Positions 34,829-44,606 are shown, counted from the first letter of the stretch. The stretch: DNA of 64,000 nucleotides from DAOUAE01 sp034433795 (GCA_034433795.1 DAOUAE010000089.1:1-64000); one strand, 5' to 3'. Notes: generated from the sequence alone by a model not told the origin. A program made the numbers and translations.

Positions 34829-37228
34829 ATGGCGGTCGCCGAGGTCCTGGTCCTGCTGACGGTCCCGCGCGACCTCCGCCTCCACTACGCCGTCCCGCCG
34901 ACGCTGACCGTCGAACCGGGGCATCTGGTGGTGGTCCCGCTGGGGCCGCGCCGGGTGCAGGGTGTGGTCTGGCAGGTGGACCCGGCGGCCGCCGACGCCG
35001 ACCTGCGGCCGATCCTCTCGCTGGTCTACCCCCGGCCGGTCCTGACCGCTCTCCAGCGCCGGCTGGCCACCGAGGTCGCCGCCGCCAGCTGCGCTCCCCT
35101 CAGCACCGTCGTCCGGCTGATGGTCCCGCCGGCCCTGCGGCAGCGGGGAACGGTGGTGCTCCGGCTGGCCCGGGCGCCGGCGGCGCCCCTGGCCCCGGAG
35201 GAACAGCGGGTGGCCGAGGCGGTCCAGGCCGCCCGGCAGGTCAGTTACCGCCAGCTGCGGGCTCGACTGCCGCTGCCCCGGCTGGAGCGGGTGGTCGAGC
35301 GGCTGGTCCGGCGGGGGGTGCTGGTGCGCGAGTACACCCTGCCGGCGCCCCGGCTGTCCGGGCGGGTTGAGCGCTATCTGGTCCTGGCCCGAACCGAGCC
35401 CTGGCCGAGCGGGAGTCCGCGCCAGGCCGCGGTCCTCCAGTACCTTCAGACCGCTCAGGCGGCCGGGCGGACCGAGGTGCCGCTCGAAGAGGTGCGGGTC
35501 CAGACCGGGGCCAGCGGGGCGGTCCTGCGGACGCTGATCGCCCGGGGGTATCTGCAGCTGGTCAGCCGGGAGGTCTGGCCGCGTCCGGCTGTCCTGGCCG
35601 GGCGCGAGCCGCTGAGCGGGACGCTCACAGCAGAGCAGGCAGCGGCCGTCCAGGCCATCGCGGCCGCCGTGGCCGCCGGTCAGCCCACGGTCTTTCTGCT
35701 CCACGGGGTGACCGGGTCGGGCAAGACCCTGGTCTATCTCGCGGCCATCACTGCGGTGGTGCGCCAGGGACGGCGGGTGCTGGTGCTGGTGCCCGAGATC
35801 GCCCTGACCCCCCAGACGGTCCACCGCTTCGGCGCCCACTTCCCGGGCCAGGTGGCGCTCCTGCACAGCGGGCTGCGGCCGCTGGTCCACTTCGCCGAGT
35901 GGCAGCGGGTCCGTGACGGCCAGGCGCCGATCGTCATCGGCCCGCGCTCGGCCGTTCTGGCGCCGCTCGACAACCTGGGGCTCATTATCGTGGACGAGGA
36001 GCACGATCCCTCCTACAAGGCGGCCGACCCACCCCGCTACCACGCGCGCGAGGTGGCCGTCGCCCTCGGCCGGCTGGCCGGGGCGCCGGTGGTGCTGGGG
36101 AGCGCTACGCCGGACGTGGTCTCCTACTACCGGGCCGAGTCCGGCTCCTACCGGCTTCTCCGCCTGCCGGAGCGCGTCGGCCCGGCCGGCCAGGTCCAGG
36201 GGCTGCCGGTCGTCGAGGTGGTGGACATGCGGGCCGAACGTCGCCGGGGCGAGACCGGACTGTTCAGCGCCCGGCTGCGGGCGGCCATCGCCGAGACGCT
36301 GGAGCGTGGCGAGCAGGCGCTCCTCTTTCTCAACCGTCGGGGAGCCGGGAGCTTTGTCTTCTGTCCACGCTGCGGCCACAGCGTTCGCTGTCGGCGCTGC
36401 GACCTGGGGCTGACCTATCACGCCACCCTCGACGCTCTCCTCTGCCACCTCTGCCACGGGCGCTGGCCGCTGCCGCCTCTCTGCCCCCAGTGCCGGCGCG
36501 GCCCGCTGCGGATTCTGGGGGTGGGTACCCAGCGTGTCGAGCAGGAGGTCCGGGCGCTCTTTCCGGCGGCGCGGGTGGCGCGCTGGGACCGCGACGCCCT
36601 GAGCGGTGGGACCGATGAGGCCGAACTCCTGCGACGGGTGCGTGAGCACGAGGTGGACATCGTCGTCGGGACGCAGATGGTCGCCAAAGGGCTGCATCTG
36701 CCGGGCATCACGCTGGTGGGCGTGGTCCTGGCCGACATCGCCCTCCACCTGCCCGACCTCTGGGCGGCCGAGCGCACCTTCCAGCTGCTGACCCAGGTCG
36801 CCGGGCGCGCCGGCCGGGGGCGGCCGCCCGGCCGGGTGGTCCTCCAGACCTATCAGCCCGAGCACTACGCCATCCGGGCGGCCAGTCAGCACGCCTACCA
36901 TCTCTTCTACACCCAGGAGGTGGCCTTCCGACGGGCCCACGCCTATCCTCCGTTCAGCCGGCTGGCCCGGCTGATCTGTGTTCACACCAGCGAACGGGCG
37001 GCCCGGACCGCGGCCGAGCGGCTGGCCGGACGGCTGCGCGCCGAGATCGCCCGGCGCGGGCTGCCGGCGACGAGCGTCCTGGGGCCGGCGCCGGCCTACT
37101 ATCGCCGTGTCCGGGGGCTCTACCGCTGGCAGGTGGTGGTGCGCGGACCGGCGCTGGCCGACTGGCTGGGGGAGATACCGCTGCCGCCAGGGTGCGCGCT
37201 GGACCTCGACCCGGTGACGCTGGTCTGA
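34829..37228 (+). CDS. priA: Primosomal protein N' (PriA helicase)
   Basis: A 799-residue PriA that reloads the replisome at stalled forks. Walker A is GVTGSGKTLVY near residue 295, Walker B/DEAH is VDEEHD near 389, and ATP-dependent motif VGTQMVAKGLHLP follows. The two-zinc module has eight cysteines arranged as CPRC, CRRC, CHLC and CPQC between about 512 and 552. It abuts gmk with no gap. Confidence 0.96.
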   Translation: MAVAEVLVLLTVPRDLRLHYAVPPTLTVEPGHLVVVPLGPRRVQGVVWQVDPAAADADLRPILSLVYPRPVLTALQRRLATEVAAASCAPLSTVVRLMVPPALRQRGTVVLRLARAPAAPLAPEEQRVAEAVQAARQVSYRQLRARLPLPRLERVVERLVRRGVLVREYTLPAPRLSGRVERYLVLARTEPWPSGSPRQAAVLQYLQTAQAAGRTEVPLEEVRVQTGASGAVLRTLIARGYLQLVSREVWPRPAVLAGREPLSGTLTAEQAAAVQAIAAAVAAGQPTVFLLHGVTGSGKTLVYLAAITAVVRQGRRVLVLVPEIALTPQTVHRFGAHFPGQVALLHSGLRPLVHFAEWQRVRDGQAPIVIGPRSAVLAPLDNLGLIIVDEEHDPSYKAADPPRYHAREVAVALGRLAGAPVVLGSATPDVVSYYRAESGSYRLLRLPERVGPAGQVQGLPVVEVVDMRAERRRGETGLFSARLRAAIAETLERGEQALLFLNRRGAGSFVFCPRCGHSVRCRRCDLGLTYHATLDALLCHLCHGRWPLPPLCPQCRRGPLRILGVGTQRVEQEVRALFPAARVARWDRDALSGGTDEAELLRRVREHEVDIVVGTQMVAKGLHLPGITLVGVVLADIALHLPDLWAAERTFQLLTQVAGRAGRGRPPGRVVLQTYQPEHYAIRAASQHAYHLFYTQEVAFRRAHAYPPFSRLARLICVHTSERAARTAAERLAGRLRAEIARRGLPATSVLGPAPAYYRRVRGLYRWQVVVRGPALADWLGEIPLPPGCALDLDPVTLV

Positions 37229-37242
37229 GCCAGGTCCCCCGC

Positions 37243-37272
37243 TTGACAGCCCCCCAGTCTCAGGGCTATGCT
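37243..37272 (+). promoter_or_regulatory. Promoter of the sugar-type operon
   Basis: TTGACA (37243-37248) and TATGCT (37267-37272) with an 18-nt spacer: 6/6 and 4/6 matches. It is in the 93-nt gap after priA, some 50 nt before the ATG at 37322, which has AAGGAGGGGC. Confidence 0.7.
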
Positions 37273-37321
37273 GGGGCCGCCACGGCGCCCGCACGAGCGG
37301 CGCCGTCTCCAAGGAGGGGCC

Positions 37322-38236
37322 ATGAAACTGGGGCTGATGTCCGCCGCCTTCCCGACGCTCAGTCTGGAGGAACTGGCCGCCTGGGCGGCCGAGAACGGCT
37401 TCCAGATGCTGGAGATCGCCTGCTGGCCGGTGGGGGAGAAAGAGCGCCGCTACGCCGGCGTGACCCATATCGATGTGACCAGCCTGACCCCGCAGCGGGT
37501 GGCCGAGATCCGGGCCCTTCTCCAGCGCCACAACCTGGAGATCTCCTCCCTCGGCTACTATCCCAACCCCCTCGACCCCGACCCGGCCCACCGCGAGCAC
37601 GTCATCGACCACCTCAAAAAGGTGATCCTGGCGGCCGAACAGCTCGGCGTGCCGGTCGTCGGCACCTTCATCGGACGCGACTGGCGCCGGACGGTCGAGG
37701 ACAACCTGGCCATGTTCCGTGAAATCTGGCCGCCGATCGTCCGCTTCGCCGCCGAGCACCATGTGAAAATCGCCATCGAGAACTGTCCGATGCTCTTCTC
37801 CAACGATGAGTGGCCGGGCGGCAAGAACCTGGCCTACTCCCCCGCCATCTGGCGGAAGATGTTCGAGATCATTCCCGACGAGAACTTCGGCCTGAACCTT
37901 GATCCCTCGCATCTGGTCTGGCAGTTCATCGACTACATCCGGCCCATCTACGAGTTCAAGGACCGTATCTTCCACGTCCACGCCAAAGATATGCAGATCG
38001 ACCGGGAGATGCTCTACCAGGACGGCATCCTGGGGCTGGGCTTCCGCTGGCAGATCCCCCGCCTGCCCGGACTGGGCGAGGTGGACTGGGCCAAGTTCAT
38101 CTCGGCCCTCTACCGGGTGGGCTACGACTACGTTATCAGCATCGAGCACGAGGACCGGGCCTTCGAGGGAACGGTCGACCTGGTCAAGCGGGGCTTCCTC
38201 ATCGCCCGCAACACCCTGGCTCCGCTCATCGTCTGA
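37322..38236 (+). CDS. Sugar phosphate isomerase/epimerase-like TIM barrel
   Basis: A 304-residue xylose-isomerase-like TIM barrel. Metal-ligand-type residues appear in KIAIENCPM (Glu), FGLNLDPSHLVWQ (Asp, His), RIFHVHAKDMQ (His, Asp) and YVISIEHED (Glu). AAGGAGGGGCC precedes ATG 37322; an upstream frame extension is ignored. It is the first gene of a six-gene unit with a kinase and two dehydrogenases, so a sugar or polyol substrate is likely but not identified. Confidence 0.88.
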   Translation: MKLGLMSAAFPTLSLEELAAWAAENGFQMLEIACWPVGEKERRYAGVTHIDVTSLTPQRVAEIRALLQRHNLEISSLGYYPNPLDPDPAHREHVIDHLKKVILAAEQLGVPVVGTFIGRDWRRTVEDNLAMFREIWPPIVRFAAEHHVKIAIENCPMLFSNDEWPGGKNLAYSPAIWRKMFEIIPDENFGLNLDPSHLVWQFIDYIRPIYEFKDRIFHVHAKDMQIDREMLYQDGILGLGFRWQIPRLPGLGEVDWAKFISALYRVGYDYVISIEHEDRAFEGTVDLVKRGFLIARNTLAPLIV

Positions 38237-38245
38237 GGGCTGGCG

Positions 38246-39238
38246 ATGCTGACGGTCGGGGTGGACCTGGGTGGGACCAATCTGCGGGCGGCGGTGGTGG
38301 ACCCGGTGAGTGGCCAGGTGCGGGCTGAGGTCCGCACGCCGACCCGGGCGGAAGAGGGGCCTCCAGCGGTCATCGCCCGCATGGCCGACCTCATCGCCAG
38401 AGCCATCGCCCGGGCGGGGGCCACCCCGGAGATGGTCGCCGCCATCGGCATCGGCGTTCCTGGCGTCTACGATCCGGCCAGCGGTGTGGTCCGCTTTCTC
38501 CCCAACCTGCCGACAACCTGGCCCGACGTTCCCCTCGGCGCCGAGATCGTCCGGCGGCTGGGGCGTCCGACCGTGCTCATCAACGACGCCCGCGCCTTCT
38601 GCCTGGCCGAGGCGACCTTCGGGGCCGGGCGGGGCGCCCGGACGGTGGTCGGGCTGACTCTGGGCACCGGCATCGGCGGGGGCGTGGTCATCGAGGGTCG
38701 GCTCCACCTGGGGATCGACCACACCGCCGGGGAGGTGGGCCACCAGATCATCGATTTCAACGGGCCGGTCTGCGGCTGCGGCAGTCGGGGCTGTCTGGAG
38801 GCCCACGCCAGCGGCCCGGCCCTGGCCGCCCTGGGGATGAAGGCGGTCCGGCAGGGGCGGACCACCCGCCTCCGCGACCTGGTGGCTGGCGATCTCAACC
38901 GGCTGACGCCGGAGGTCATCGTCCAGGCGGCCGAGGAGGGCGACGCGGTGGCCCGGGAGATCCTGGAGGAGGTGGGCTTCTACCTGGGCATCGGGGTGGC
39001 CAACCTCATCACCCTCTTCAGCCCGGAGGTGGTCGTCCTGGGCGGGGGGATGGCCGGCGCCGGCGAATGGCTCTTCCGGCCGCTCCGGACCACCGTCCAG
39101 CAGCGGGTCCGGGTGACGCCGCTGGCGCGGGTTCGGATCGTCACGGCGGCTCTGGGCGACCGGGCGGGGGTGGTCGGGGCAGCCCGCTGGGCCTGGCAGC
39201 AGATCACAGAGCGAACGGCAGAGGGAGGCCAGACATGA
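38246..39238 (+). CDS. ROK family sugar kinase
   Basis: A 330-residue ROK kinase without a DNA-binding domain, hence an enzyme and not a repressor. ATP site: VGVDLGGTNLRAAVVD and LTLGTGIGGGVVIEG; catalytic Asp in VLINDARAF; zinc motif GHQIIDFNGPVCGCGSRGCLE-type with CGCGxxGCLE and the upstream His. Substrate could be glucose or an N-acyl-hexosamine. Its stop overlaps the start of the next gene (ATGA). Confidence 0.92.
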   Translation: MLTVGVDLGGTNLRAAVVDPVSGQVRAEVRTPTRAEEGPPAVIARMADLIARAIARAGATPEMVAAIGIGVPGVYDPASGVVRFLPNLPTTWPDVPLGAEIVRRLGRPTVLINDARAFCLAEATFGAGRGARTVVGLTLGTGIGGGVVIEGRLHLGIDHTAGEVGHQIIDFNGPVCGCGSRGCLEAHASGPALAALGMKAVRQGRTTRLRDLVAGDLNRLTPEVIVQAAEEGDAVAREILEEVGFYLGIGVANLITLFSPEVVVLGGGMAGAGEWLFRPLRTTVQQRVRVTPLARVRIVTAALGDRAGVVGAARWAWQQITERTAEGGQT

Positions 39239-40272
39239 CCGTGCGGATCGGGCTCATCGGCAGCGGCTTTGTGGCCAACTTCTACATGCAGGGGCTGCGC
39301 GACGTCTGCGGCCACGAGGTGCGGGTGGTCGCCTCGCCCCATCGCGACCGCGCCCAGCAGTTCGCCGAGCGCTGGGGTATCCCCGAGGCCACTGACGATA
39401 TTGACGGGGTGATCGCCCGGGCCGATCTCGACCTCATCATTCTGGGCGTGCCCAACTACGTGCACAAAGACCTGGCCATCAAGTGCGCGCGGGCCGGCAA
39501 GAACATGGTCCTGACCAAACCGCTGGCCCGGACGCGGGAGGAGGCCCGGGAGATGCTGGAGGCGGTGCGGGCGGCCGGGGTTATGCACGGCTACGCCGAG
39601 ACGGAGGTCTTCAGCCCGGCGGTGATGAAAGCCCGCGAGTTCATCGAGCGGGGCAGCATCGGGCGGGTGCTGATGGTCCGCTCGCGCGAGGCCCACGCTG
39701 GCCCCCACGCCGACTGGTTCTGGAAAAAGGATCTGGCCGGCGGCGGAGCGCTCCTGGATACGGGCTGCCACACCATCGAGGCGGCCCGCTACTTCGTCGG
39801 CAAAGAGGTGCCCATCGTCGAGGTTCTGGCCTGGGGCGACCGCCTGTACCACCACGACCGGACCGACGCCGAGGACAGCGCTGTCTGCCTGATGCGCTTC
39901 GCCGAGGGCCAGCTGGCGGTGGCCGAACTGAGCTGGATCGCCCGGGGCGGGCTCGACCTCCGCAACGAGATCTACGGCACCGAGGGCACCATCTTCACCG
40001 ACGTGACCCGCGAGACGCCGATTCGCGTCTTCTCGCGCCCCGGCGCCGGCTACATCGTCGAGAAAGGAGAGTCGGAGACCGGCTGGCTCTTCCCACCGGT
40101 GGACGAGGCCTGGATCTACGGCTACCGGGAGGAGATGCGCCACTTCGTCGAGTGCGTGGCCCAGAACCGGACCCCGCGCGAGACGTTCGAGGACGGCTAT
40201 ATCGTCAACTGTGTCCTCGACGCCGCCTACCGCTCCATGAGCACCCGGCGCTGGGAGCGCGTCGAGTACTAG
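39235..40272 (+). CDS. Gfo/Idh/MocA family oxidoreductase
   Basis: A 345-residue NAD(P)-dependent sugar/polyol dehydrogenase. The Rossmann motif is GLIGSGFVANFYMQGL; LTKPLARTREEAREML carries the catalytic-region Lys (TKP for the usual EKP); LDTGCHTIEAARYFVG is the catalytic His helix. ATG 39235 is within the kinase stop. It could oxidise a hydroxyl of a cyclitol or sugar acid. Confidence 0.92.
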   Translation: MTVRIGLIGSGFVANFYMQGLRDVCGHEVRVVASPHRDRAQQFAERWGIPEATDDIDGVIARADLDLIILGVPNYVHKDLAIKCARAGKNMVLTKPLARTREEAREMLEAVRAAGVMHGYAETEVFSPAVMKAREFIERGSIGRVLMVRSREAHAGPHADWFWKKDLAGGGALLDTGCHTIEAARYFVGKEVPIVEVLAWGDRLYHHDRTDAEDSAVCLMRFAEGQLAVAELSWIARGGLDLRNEIYGTEGTIFTDVTRETPIRVFSRPGAGYIVEKGESETGWLFPPVDEAWIYGYREEMRHFVECVAQNRTPRETFEDGYIVNCVLDAAYRSMSTRRWERVEY

Positions 40273-40280
40273 GAGGCGCT

Positions 40281-41084
40281 GTGCACCCGGCCCTGGCCTA
40301 CCTCGAGGCCGTCCAAGCGATCCTGGACCGGATCCGTCAGACCCAGCTGCCAGCCATCGAGCGGGCAGCCGACCTCTGCGCGGCGGCCATCGCCGGCGGC
40401 GGGCTGGTCCACGTCTTCGGCTCGGGGCACTCGCGCATCCCGGTCGAGGAGATCTTCCCGCGTTACGGCAGTTTCCCCGGCTTCCACCCCATCGTCGAAC
40501 TCTCGCTGACCTACCACCACCAGGTCGTCGGGGCCAACGGCCAGCGGCAGGCTCTGTTCCTGGAGCGGGTCGAGGGCCTGGGCGAGGTGATCCTCCGCAA
40601 CTTCGTTCTGCGGCCGCCCGACTGCTTCCTTATCTTCTCGACCAGCGGGGTGAACGCGGTGGTCATCGACGTCGCGCTGGGAGCCAGGCGGCGCGGCCTT
40701 CCGGTCATCGCGGTGGTCTCGCTCGACCACTGCCGGGCCCTGCCGCCGCGCCACAGTTCGGGCCAGCGGCTGCCGGATATCGCCGACATCACCATCGACA
40801 ACTGCACCCCGGCCGGCGACGCCCTGGTGCGGATCCCGGGGGTGGACGCGCCGGTCGGCCCGGGCTCGACCATCGGCGCGGTGGCGGTGGCCAACGCCCT
40901 CAAGTGCCTGGTGGCCGAGCGCCTGGCCCGACAGGGCCAGCCCCCCTGCGTCCTGACCAGCAGCCTGATCCTGGGCGAAGAGGCGGCGGCCCGTCGCTTC
41001 GAGGAATGCTACGATGACTACCGGGCGCGTATCCGACGGGTCTACGGCTGCACGGAGGGACCCGATGGGCCGGCTGGCGGGTAA
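40281..41084 (+). CDS. SIS-domain phosphosugar-binding protein
   Basis: A 267-residue protein of one SIS domain: HVFGSGHSRIPVEEIF, LIFSTSGVNAVVIDVALGARRRGLPVIAVVS and DNCTPAGDALV. SIS proteins isomerise or sense phosphosugars; none of the motifs tells which. Start GTG 40281 follows AGGAGGCGCT right after the previous stop. It overlaps the SDR gene by 20 nt. Confidence 0.88.
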   Translation: MHPALAYLEAVQAILDRIRQTQLPAIERAADLCAAAIAGGGLVHVFGSGHSRIPVEEIFPRYGSFPGFHPIVELSLTYHHQVVGANGQRQALFLERVEGLGEVILRNFVLRPPDCFLIFSTSGVNAVVIDVALGARRRGLPVIAVVSLDHCRALPPRHSSGQRLPDIADITIDNCTPAGDALVRIPGVDAPVGPGSTIGAVAVANALKCLVAERLARQGQPPCVLTSSLILGEEAAARRFEECYDDYRARIRRVYGCTEGPDGPAGG

Positions 41085-41841
41085 GGTGGCCCTCATCACC
41101 GGGGCGGCCAGCGGGATCGGGCAGGCCACCGCCCGACTCTTCGCCCGTGAGGGAGCGCGGGTGGTCCTGCTCGATATCGACGCTGTCGGCGGTGAGGAGA
41201 CCGCCCGGGCGGTCCGGGCCGACGGGGGCGCGGCCCTCTTCCTGGAGACCGATGTCACCCAGGCCGCGCAGGTGGCGACAGCGGTCGAACGGGCGGTCGA
41301 GCGGTTCGGGCCGGTCACCGTCCTGGTCAACAGCGCCGGGGTGAGCGGGCGCCGCTGGGGCGACGGGCCGGTGGCCGACTGCACCGAGGAGGCCTGGGAG
41401 CGGGTGCTGGCGGTCAACCTGCGCGGGGTCTTTCTCACCTGCAAGTACACAGTTCCGGTGATGATCCGGGCCGGTGGAGGCAGCATCGTCAACATCGCCT
41501 CGGTGCTGGGGCTGGTGGGAGGCGACGCCGACTTCGCCACCCACGCCTACGCCGCCAGTAAGGGCGGGGTCATCGCCCTCACCCGGGCCATCGCCGTCTT
41601 CTACGCGCCCCAGCGCATCCGGGCCAATGTTCTCTGTCCGGGGCTCATCGCCACACCGATGAGCCGGCGGGCTCAGGCGAGCCCGGCCATCCGGGCCCGC
41701 CTGCCCGACCTTCAGCCGCTCAGCGGCGACTTCGGCCAGCCGGAGGACGTGGCCGCCGCCGCCCTGTACCTGGCCTCGGACGAGGCCCGCTTCGTCACCG
41801 GCGTGGTCCTGCCGGTGGACGGCGGCTGGACGGCGCGCTGA
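41065..41841 (+). CDS. Short-chain dehydrogenase/reductase
   Basis: A 258-residue classical SDR. Cofactor motif TGAASGIGQA (TGxxxGxG) and acidic LLDID after strand 2 suggest NAD preference; NSAG replaces NNAG; catalytic Ser is in NIASVLG and YxxxK is AYAASK. ATG 41065 is supported by GGAGGGACCCG and lies inside the SIS gene. The terminal GVVLPVDGGWTAR is typical. Substrate unknown. Confidence 0.93.
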   Translation: MGRLAGKVALITGAASGIGQATARLFAREGARVVLLDIDAVGGEETARAVRADGGAALFLETDVTQAAQVATAVERAVERFGPVTVLVNSAGVSGRRWGDGPVADCTEEAWERVLAVNLRGVFLTCKYTVPVMIRAGGGSIVNIASVLGLVGGDADFATHAYAASKGGVIALTRAIAVFYAPQRIRANVLCPGLIATPMSRRAQASPAIRARLPDLQPLSGDFGQPEDVAAAALYLASDEARFVTGVVLPVDGGWTAR

Positions 41842-41865
41842 CCGCTGGCTGTGAAGGAGGTGGTG

Positions 41866-42903
41866 ATGACAGCGCTGCCGCTGCTCCCGACCAGCGTTAT
41901 CGGCAGTTACGCCTGGCCCGCCTGGTTCGTGACGGCGGTCGAGGCTATCCGGCGTGGGGAGTACGGTCCGGCCGATACCGCCGAGACGCTCAACGACGCG
42001 GTGGATATGGCGCTGCGCGACCAGGAGGAGGCCGGGGTGGATATCGTCACCGACGGCGAGATGCGGCGGCTGGGCTTCTTCACCGCCGACTTCTACGGGC
42101 GGCTGACGGGGTTGCAAGCGCTCCCGCCCGAGCGCCGGCTGGGGCCACCGGGGCACGACCAGCGCGAGCGCTACCGCATCGTCGACGAGATCCAGGCGCC
42201 CCAGGGATTGGGGCTGGTGGCCGAGTTCACCTACCTCCGCCAGCGCACCCATCGTCCCATCAAGGTCCCCTGCCCGGGGCCCTACACCCTGGCCGGGCGG
42301 CTGGTGCCGGGCCACCGCTACCGCGACCGCCTGGAGATCGCCACGGCCCTGGCGGCGATCATCAATCAGGAATTGCGGGCGCTGGTGGCGGCCGGAGCCG
42401 ATTTCATCCAGATCGACGAGCCCTCCTACGCTGTTCACCCCGAGGCCCCGGCCGAGTTCGTCCGCCTCTTCAATCAGACGGTCGAGGGCGTCCAGGCCCG
42501 CATCGGCCTGCACCTCTGCTTCGGCAACTTCGCCGGCCGTCCGGTGGCCAAGCGCACCTACCGTCCCCTCTTTCCGACGATCCTGGAGGTGCGGGCCGAC
42601 GAACTGGCGCTGGAATTCGCCAACCGCGAGCTGGCCGAACTCGACCTGGGCCGGGCGGTCGCCGAGGCCGGGAAGACGCTGGCCGCCGGGGTGGTGGATG
42701 TCAAGAACTACTACCTCGAGACCCCCGAGGACGTGGCCGAGCGGATCGAGGCCGTCCTGCGCCATGTTCCCCCCGAGCGCCTGGCGGTGGTGCCCGACTG
42801 CGGTTTCAGCCAGACAGCCCGCTGGGCCGCGCGGGCCAAGCTCCGGGCGATGGTGGCCGGAACGCGCCTGGTCCGGGCCCGGCTGACCGGGGCGGCGTCC
42901 TAG
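41866..42903 (+). CDS. Cobalamin-independent methionine synthase-like (MetE C-terminal domain) protein
   Basis: A 345-residue single MetE-C-type barrel. Zinc ligand candidates are H216 and C218 in LHLCFGNFAG and C312 in VVPDCGFSQ; DFIQIDEPSY is conserved in the family. It lacks the folate-binding N-terminal half of full MetE. It could be a methyltransferase, but its place at the end of a sugar-type operon is unexplained. ATG 41866 has AAGGAGGTGG. It converges with the ThDP enzyme, sharing the bases CTAG. Confidence 0.85.
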   Translation: MTALPLLPTSVIGSYAWPAWFVTAVEAIRRGEYGPADTAETLNDAVDMALRDQEEAGVDIVTDGEMRRLGFFTADFYGRLTGLQALPPERRLGPPGHDQRERYRIVDEIQAPQGLGLVAEFTYLRQRTHRPIKVPCPGPYTLAGRLVPGHRYRDRLEIATALAAIINQELRALVAAGADFIQIDEPSYAVHPEAPAEFVRLFNQTVEGVQARIGLHLCFGNFAGRPVAKRTYRPLFPTILEVRADELALEFANRELAELDLGRAVAEAGKTLAAGVVDVKNYYLETPEDVAERIEAVLRHVPPERLAVVPDCGFSQTARWAARAKLRAMVAGTRLVRARLTGAAS

Positions 42904-44585
42904 CGCCGGTCGGGCAGCCCCGGGATCGAACCGTCGAGGACCACGTCGAGCAGGAAGGGGCCCGGGGCCGTCAGGGCCTCGCGCAGGGCTGCGCCGAGGT
43001 CGTCGGGGTCTTCGACACGGCGGGCCGGGACGCCAAAGCCGGCCGCCAGCCGGGCGAAGTCGAGCGGCGGATCGCAGAGGTCCATGCCGATGAAGCGGCT
43101 GGTGGCCGCCGCCTCGCCCAGATAGTGGGCCATGTTGATCTTGAGCACCCGGTAAGCCCCATTGTTGAGGATAATCCAGGTGACCGGCAGCCGATGGTGC
43201 AAACTGGTCCAGAGGGCCTGGATGGTGTACATGGCCGAGCCGTCGCCGACCAGGGCCACCACCGGCCGGTCGGGGCAGGCCAGTTTGACCCCCAGGGCGG
43301 CCGGGAGCCCCCAGCCGATGGCTCCCCCACGGCCGCTGAAGTAACTGCCGGGCTGGCTGAAGTCCAGAGCCTGCTGGAGGATCGGGCGGGCCGAGATCGA
43401 CTCGTCGACGACGATGGCGTCCGGGGGCAGCTGCGCGCGCAGCTCCAGCATCAGTCGGGGGACGGCGATGGGGCGCTTCGTCCAGACGGCCCGGGCCTGC
43501 TGCTGGAACGCCTGCCGGGCCCGCTCGCGCTCGGCGGCGATGGCCGCCCGCCGGCGGGCCGCCCGCTCGGCGAACGCCGGGTCGCTGCGGGCCATGACGG
43601 CGGCGATGAGGTCGGCCAGGCCGGCCTTGGGGTCGCCGGGCAGGCCGACCGTCACCGGGATGTTCTTGGCGATCTCCCAGGCGGCCGCGTCGAGGTGGAT
43701 GACGCAGGTGCCGGGCCGCAGGATGGGCTCGGGGTGGTAGAGGAACTGGTTGAAGGCGTTGGCGCCGACGATGAGGAGGACGTCGGCCTGCTCCAGAAGA
43801 TGCCGGCTGCTCGGGGCGAACGGGCTGAAGGTGCCCAGGAAGAGGGGATGGGTGGTCGGGAAGTTGACCTCGGCGTAGCCGGCGGCGTAGACGCGGGCCC
43901 CCAGGAGCTCGGCCAGGCGCACCGCCTCGGACTGGGCCCCCGCCTGGGCGACACGGTCGCCGACGAAGAGGACCGGTGTCTCGGCCCCCACCAGCAGGGT
44001 GGCCGCCCGGACCACGCCAGCCGGATCGGGGCGGGTCCGCGGGTAGAGACCACCACTCGGCACCACCTCGGCCTCGGTCTCCTCGTCCAGCACATCCCAG
44101 GGGAGGGAGAGGAAGACCGGGCCGGTCGGCGGCTCCTGGGCCACTTTGAAGGCCCGCCGCAGGACCAGCGGCAGGTCGGCGGCGTGCAGGACCTCGGTGC
44201 TCCACTTGGTGAACTGTCGGGCCATGGCCACGAGATCGGCCGAGAGCACCGGCTCCTGCTGCAGCAGACGGGTGTCGGACTGGCCGGCGGTGACGATGAG
44301 CGGCGTGCCCCCGCGGTGGGCGTTGTAGAGGAGGCTCAGGGCGTTGGCCAGGCCGGCCGAGATGTGCAGGTTGACCACCGCCGGTCGTCCGCTGGCCCGG
44401 GCGTAGCCGTCGGCCATGCCGAGGGCCACCGCCTCCTGGAGGGCCAGGATGTAGGTGAGGTCCGGATAGGCCTCCAGCGCGTGGAGAAACGGGCTCTCGG
44501 TCGTGCCGGGGTTGCCGAAGATGTAGCGCACCCCCTCGGCCCGGAGCTGCTCCATCACCACGTACTTCCCGGCCAGACGCGGCAT
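42900..44585 (-). CDS. Thiamine diphosphate-dependent enzyme, benzoylformate decarboxylase-like
   Basis: A 561-residue ThDP enzyme. The Glu of the cofactor site is in LQEAVALGMADGYARASG; NLHISAGLANA carries the His found in benzoylformate decarboxylase; VALVGDGSAMYTIQALW to IILNN is the Mg-ThDP GDG-N motif. Related 2-oxoacid decarboxylases share these, so the true substrate is uncertain. The ATG at 44585 has AAAGGAG. It is the second gene after the 88-residue membrane protein. Confidence 0.9.
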   Translation of the reverse strand: MPRLAGKYVVMEQLRAEGVRYIFGNPGTTESPFLHALEAYPDLTYILALQEAVALGMADGYARASGRPAVVNLHISAGLANALSLLYNAHRGGTPLIVTAGQSDTRLLQQEPVLSADLVAMARQFTKWSTEVLHAADLPLVLRRAFKVAQEPPTGPVFLSLPWDVLDEETEAEVVPSGGLYPRTRPDPAGVVRAATLLVGAETPVLFVGDRVAQAGAQSEAVRLAELLGARVYAAGYAEVNFPTTHPLFLGTFSPFAPSSRHLLEQADVLLIVGANAFNQFLYHPEPILRPGTCVIHLDAAAWEIAKNIPVTVGLPGDPKAGLADLIAAVMARSDPAFAERAARRRAAIAAERERARQAFQQQARAVWTKRPIAVPRLMLELRAQLPPDAIVVDESISARPILQQALDFSQPGSYFSGRGGAIGWGLPAALGVKLACPDRPVVALVGDGSAMYTIQALWTSLHHRLPVTWIILNNGAYRVLKINMAHYLGEAAATSRFIGMDLCDPPLDFARLAAGFGVPARRVEDPDDLGAALREALTAPGPFLLDVVLDGSIPGLPDRR

Positions 44586-44606
44586 CGCTTTTCTCCTTTC
44601 CAGAAG

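Noticed and set aside
34130..38806. A very long open minus-strand frame of 1558 codons over gmk, priA and the sugar genes.
   Set aside because: It is antisense to genes with clear families, is low-complexity (His/Arg/Gln/Pro-rich) and follows from G+C-driven lack of stops.
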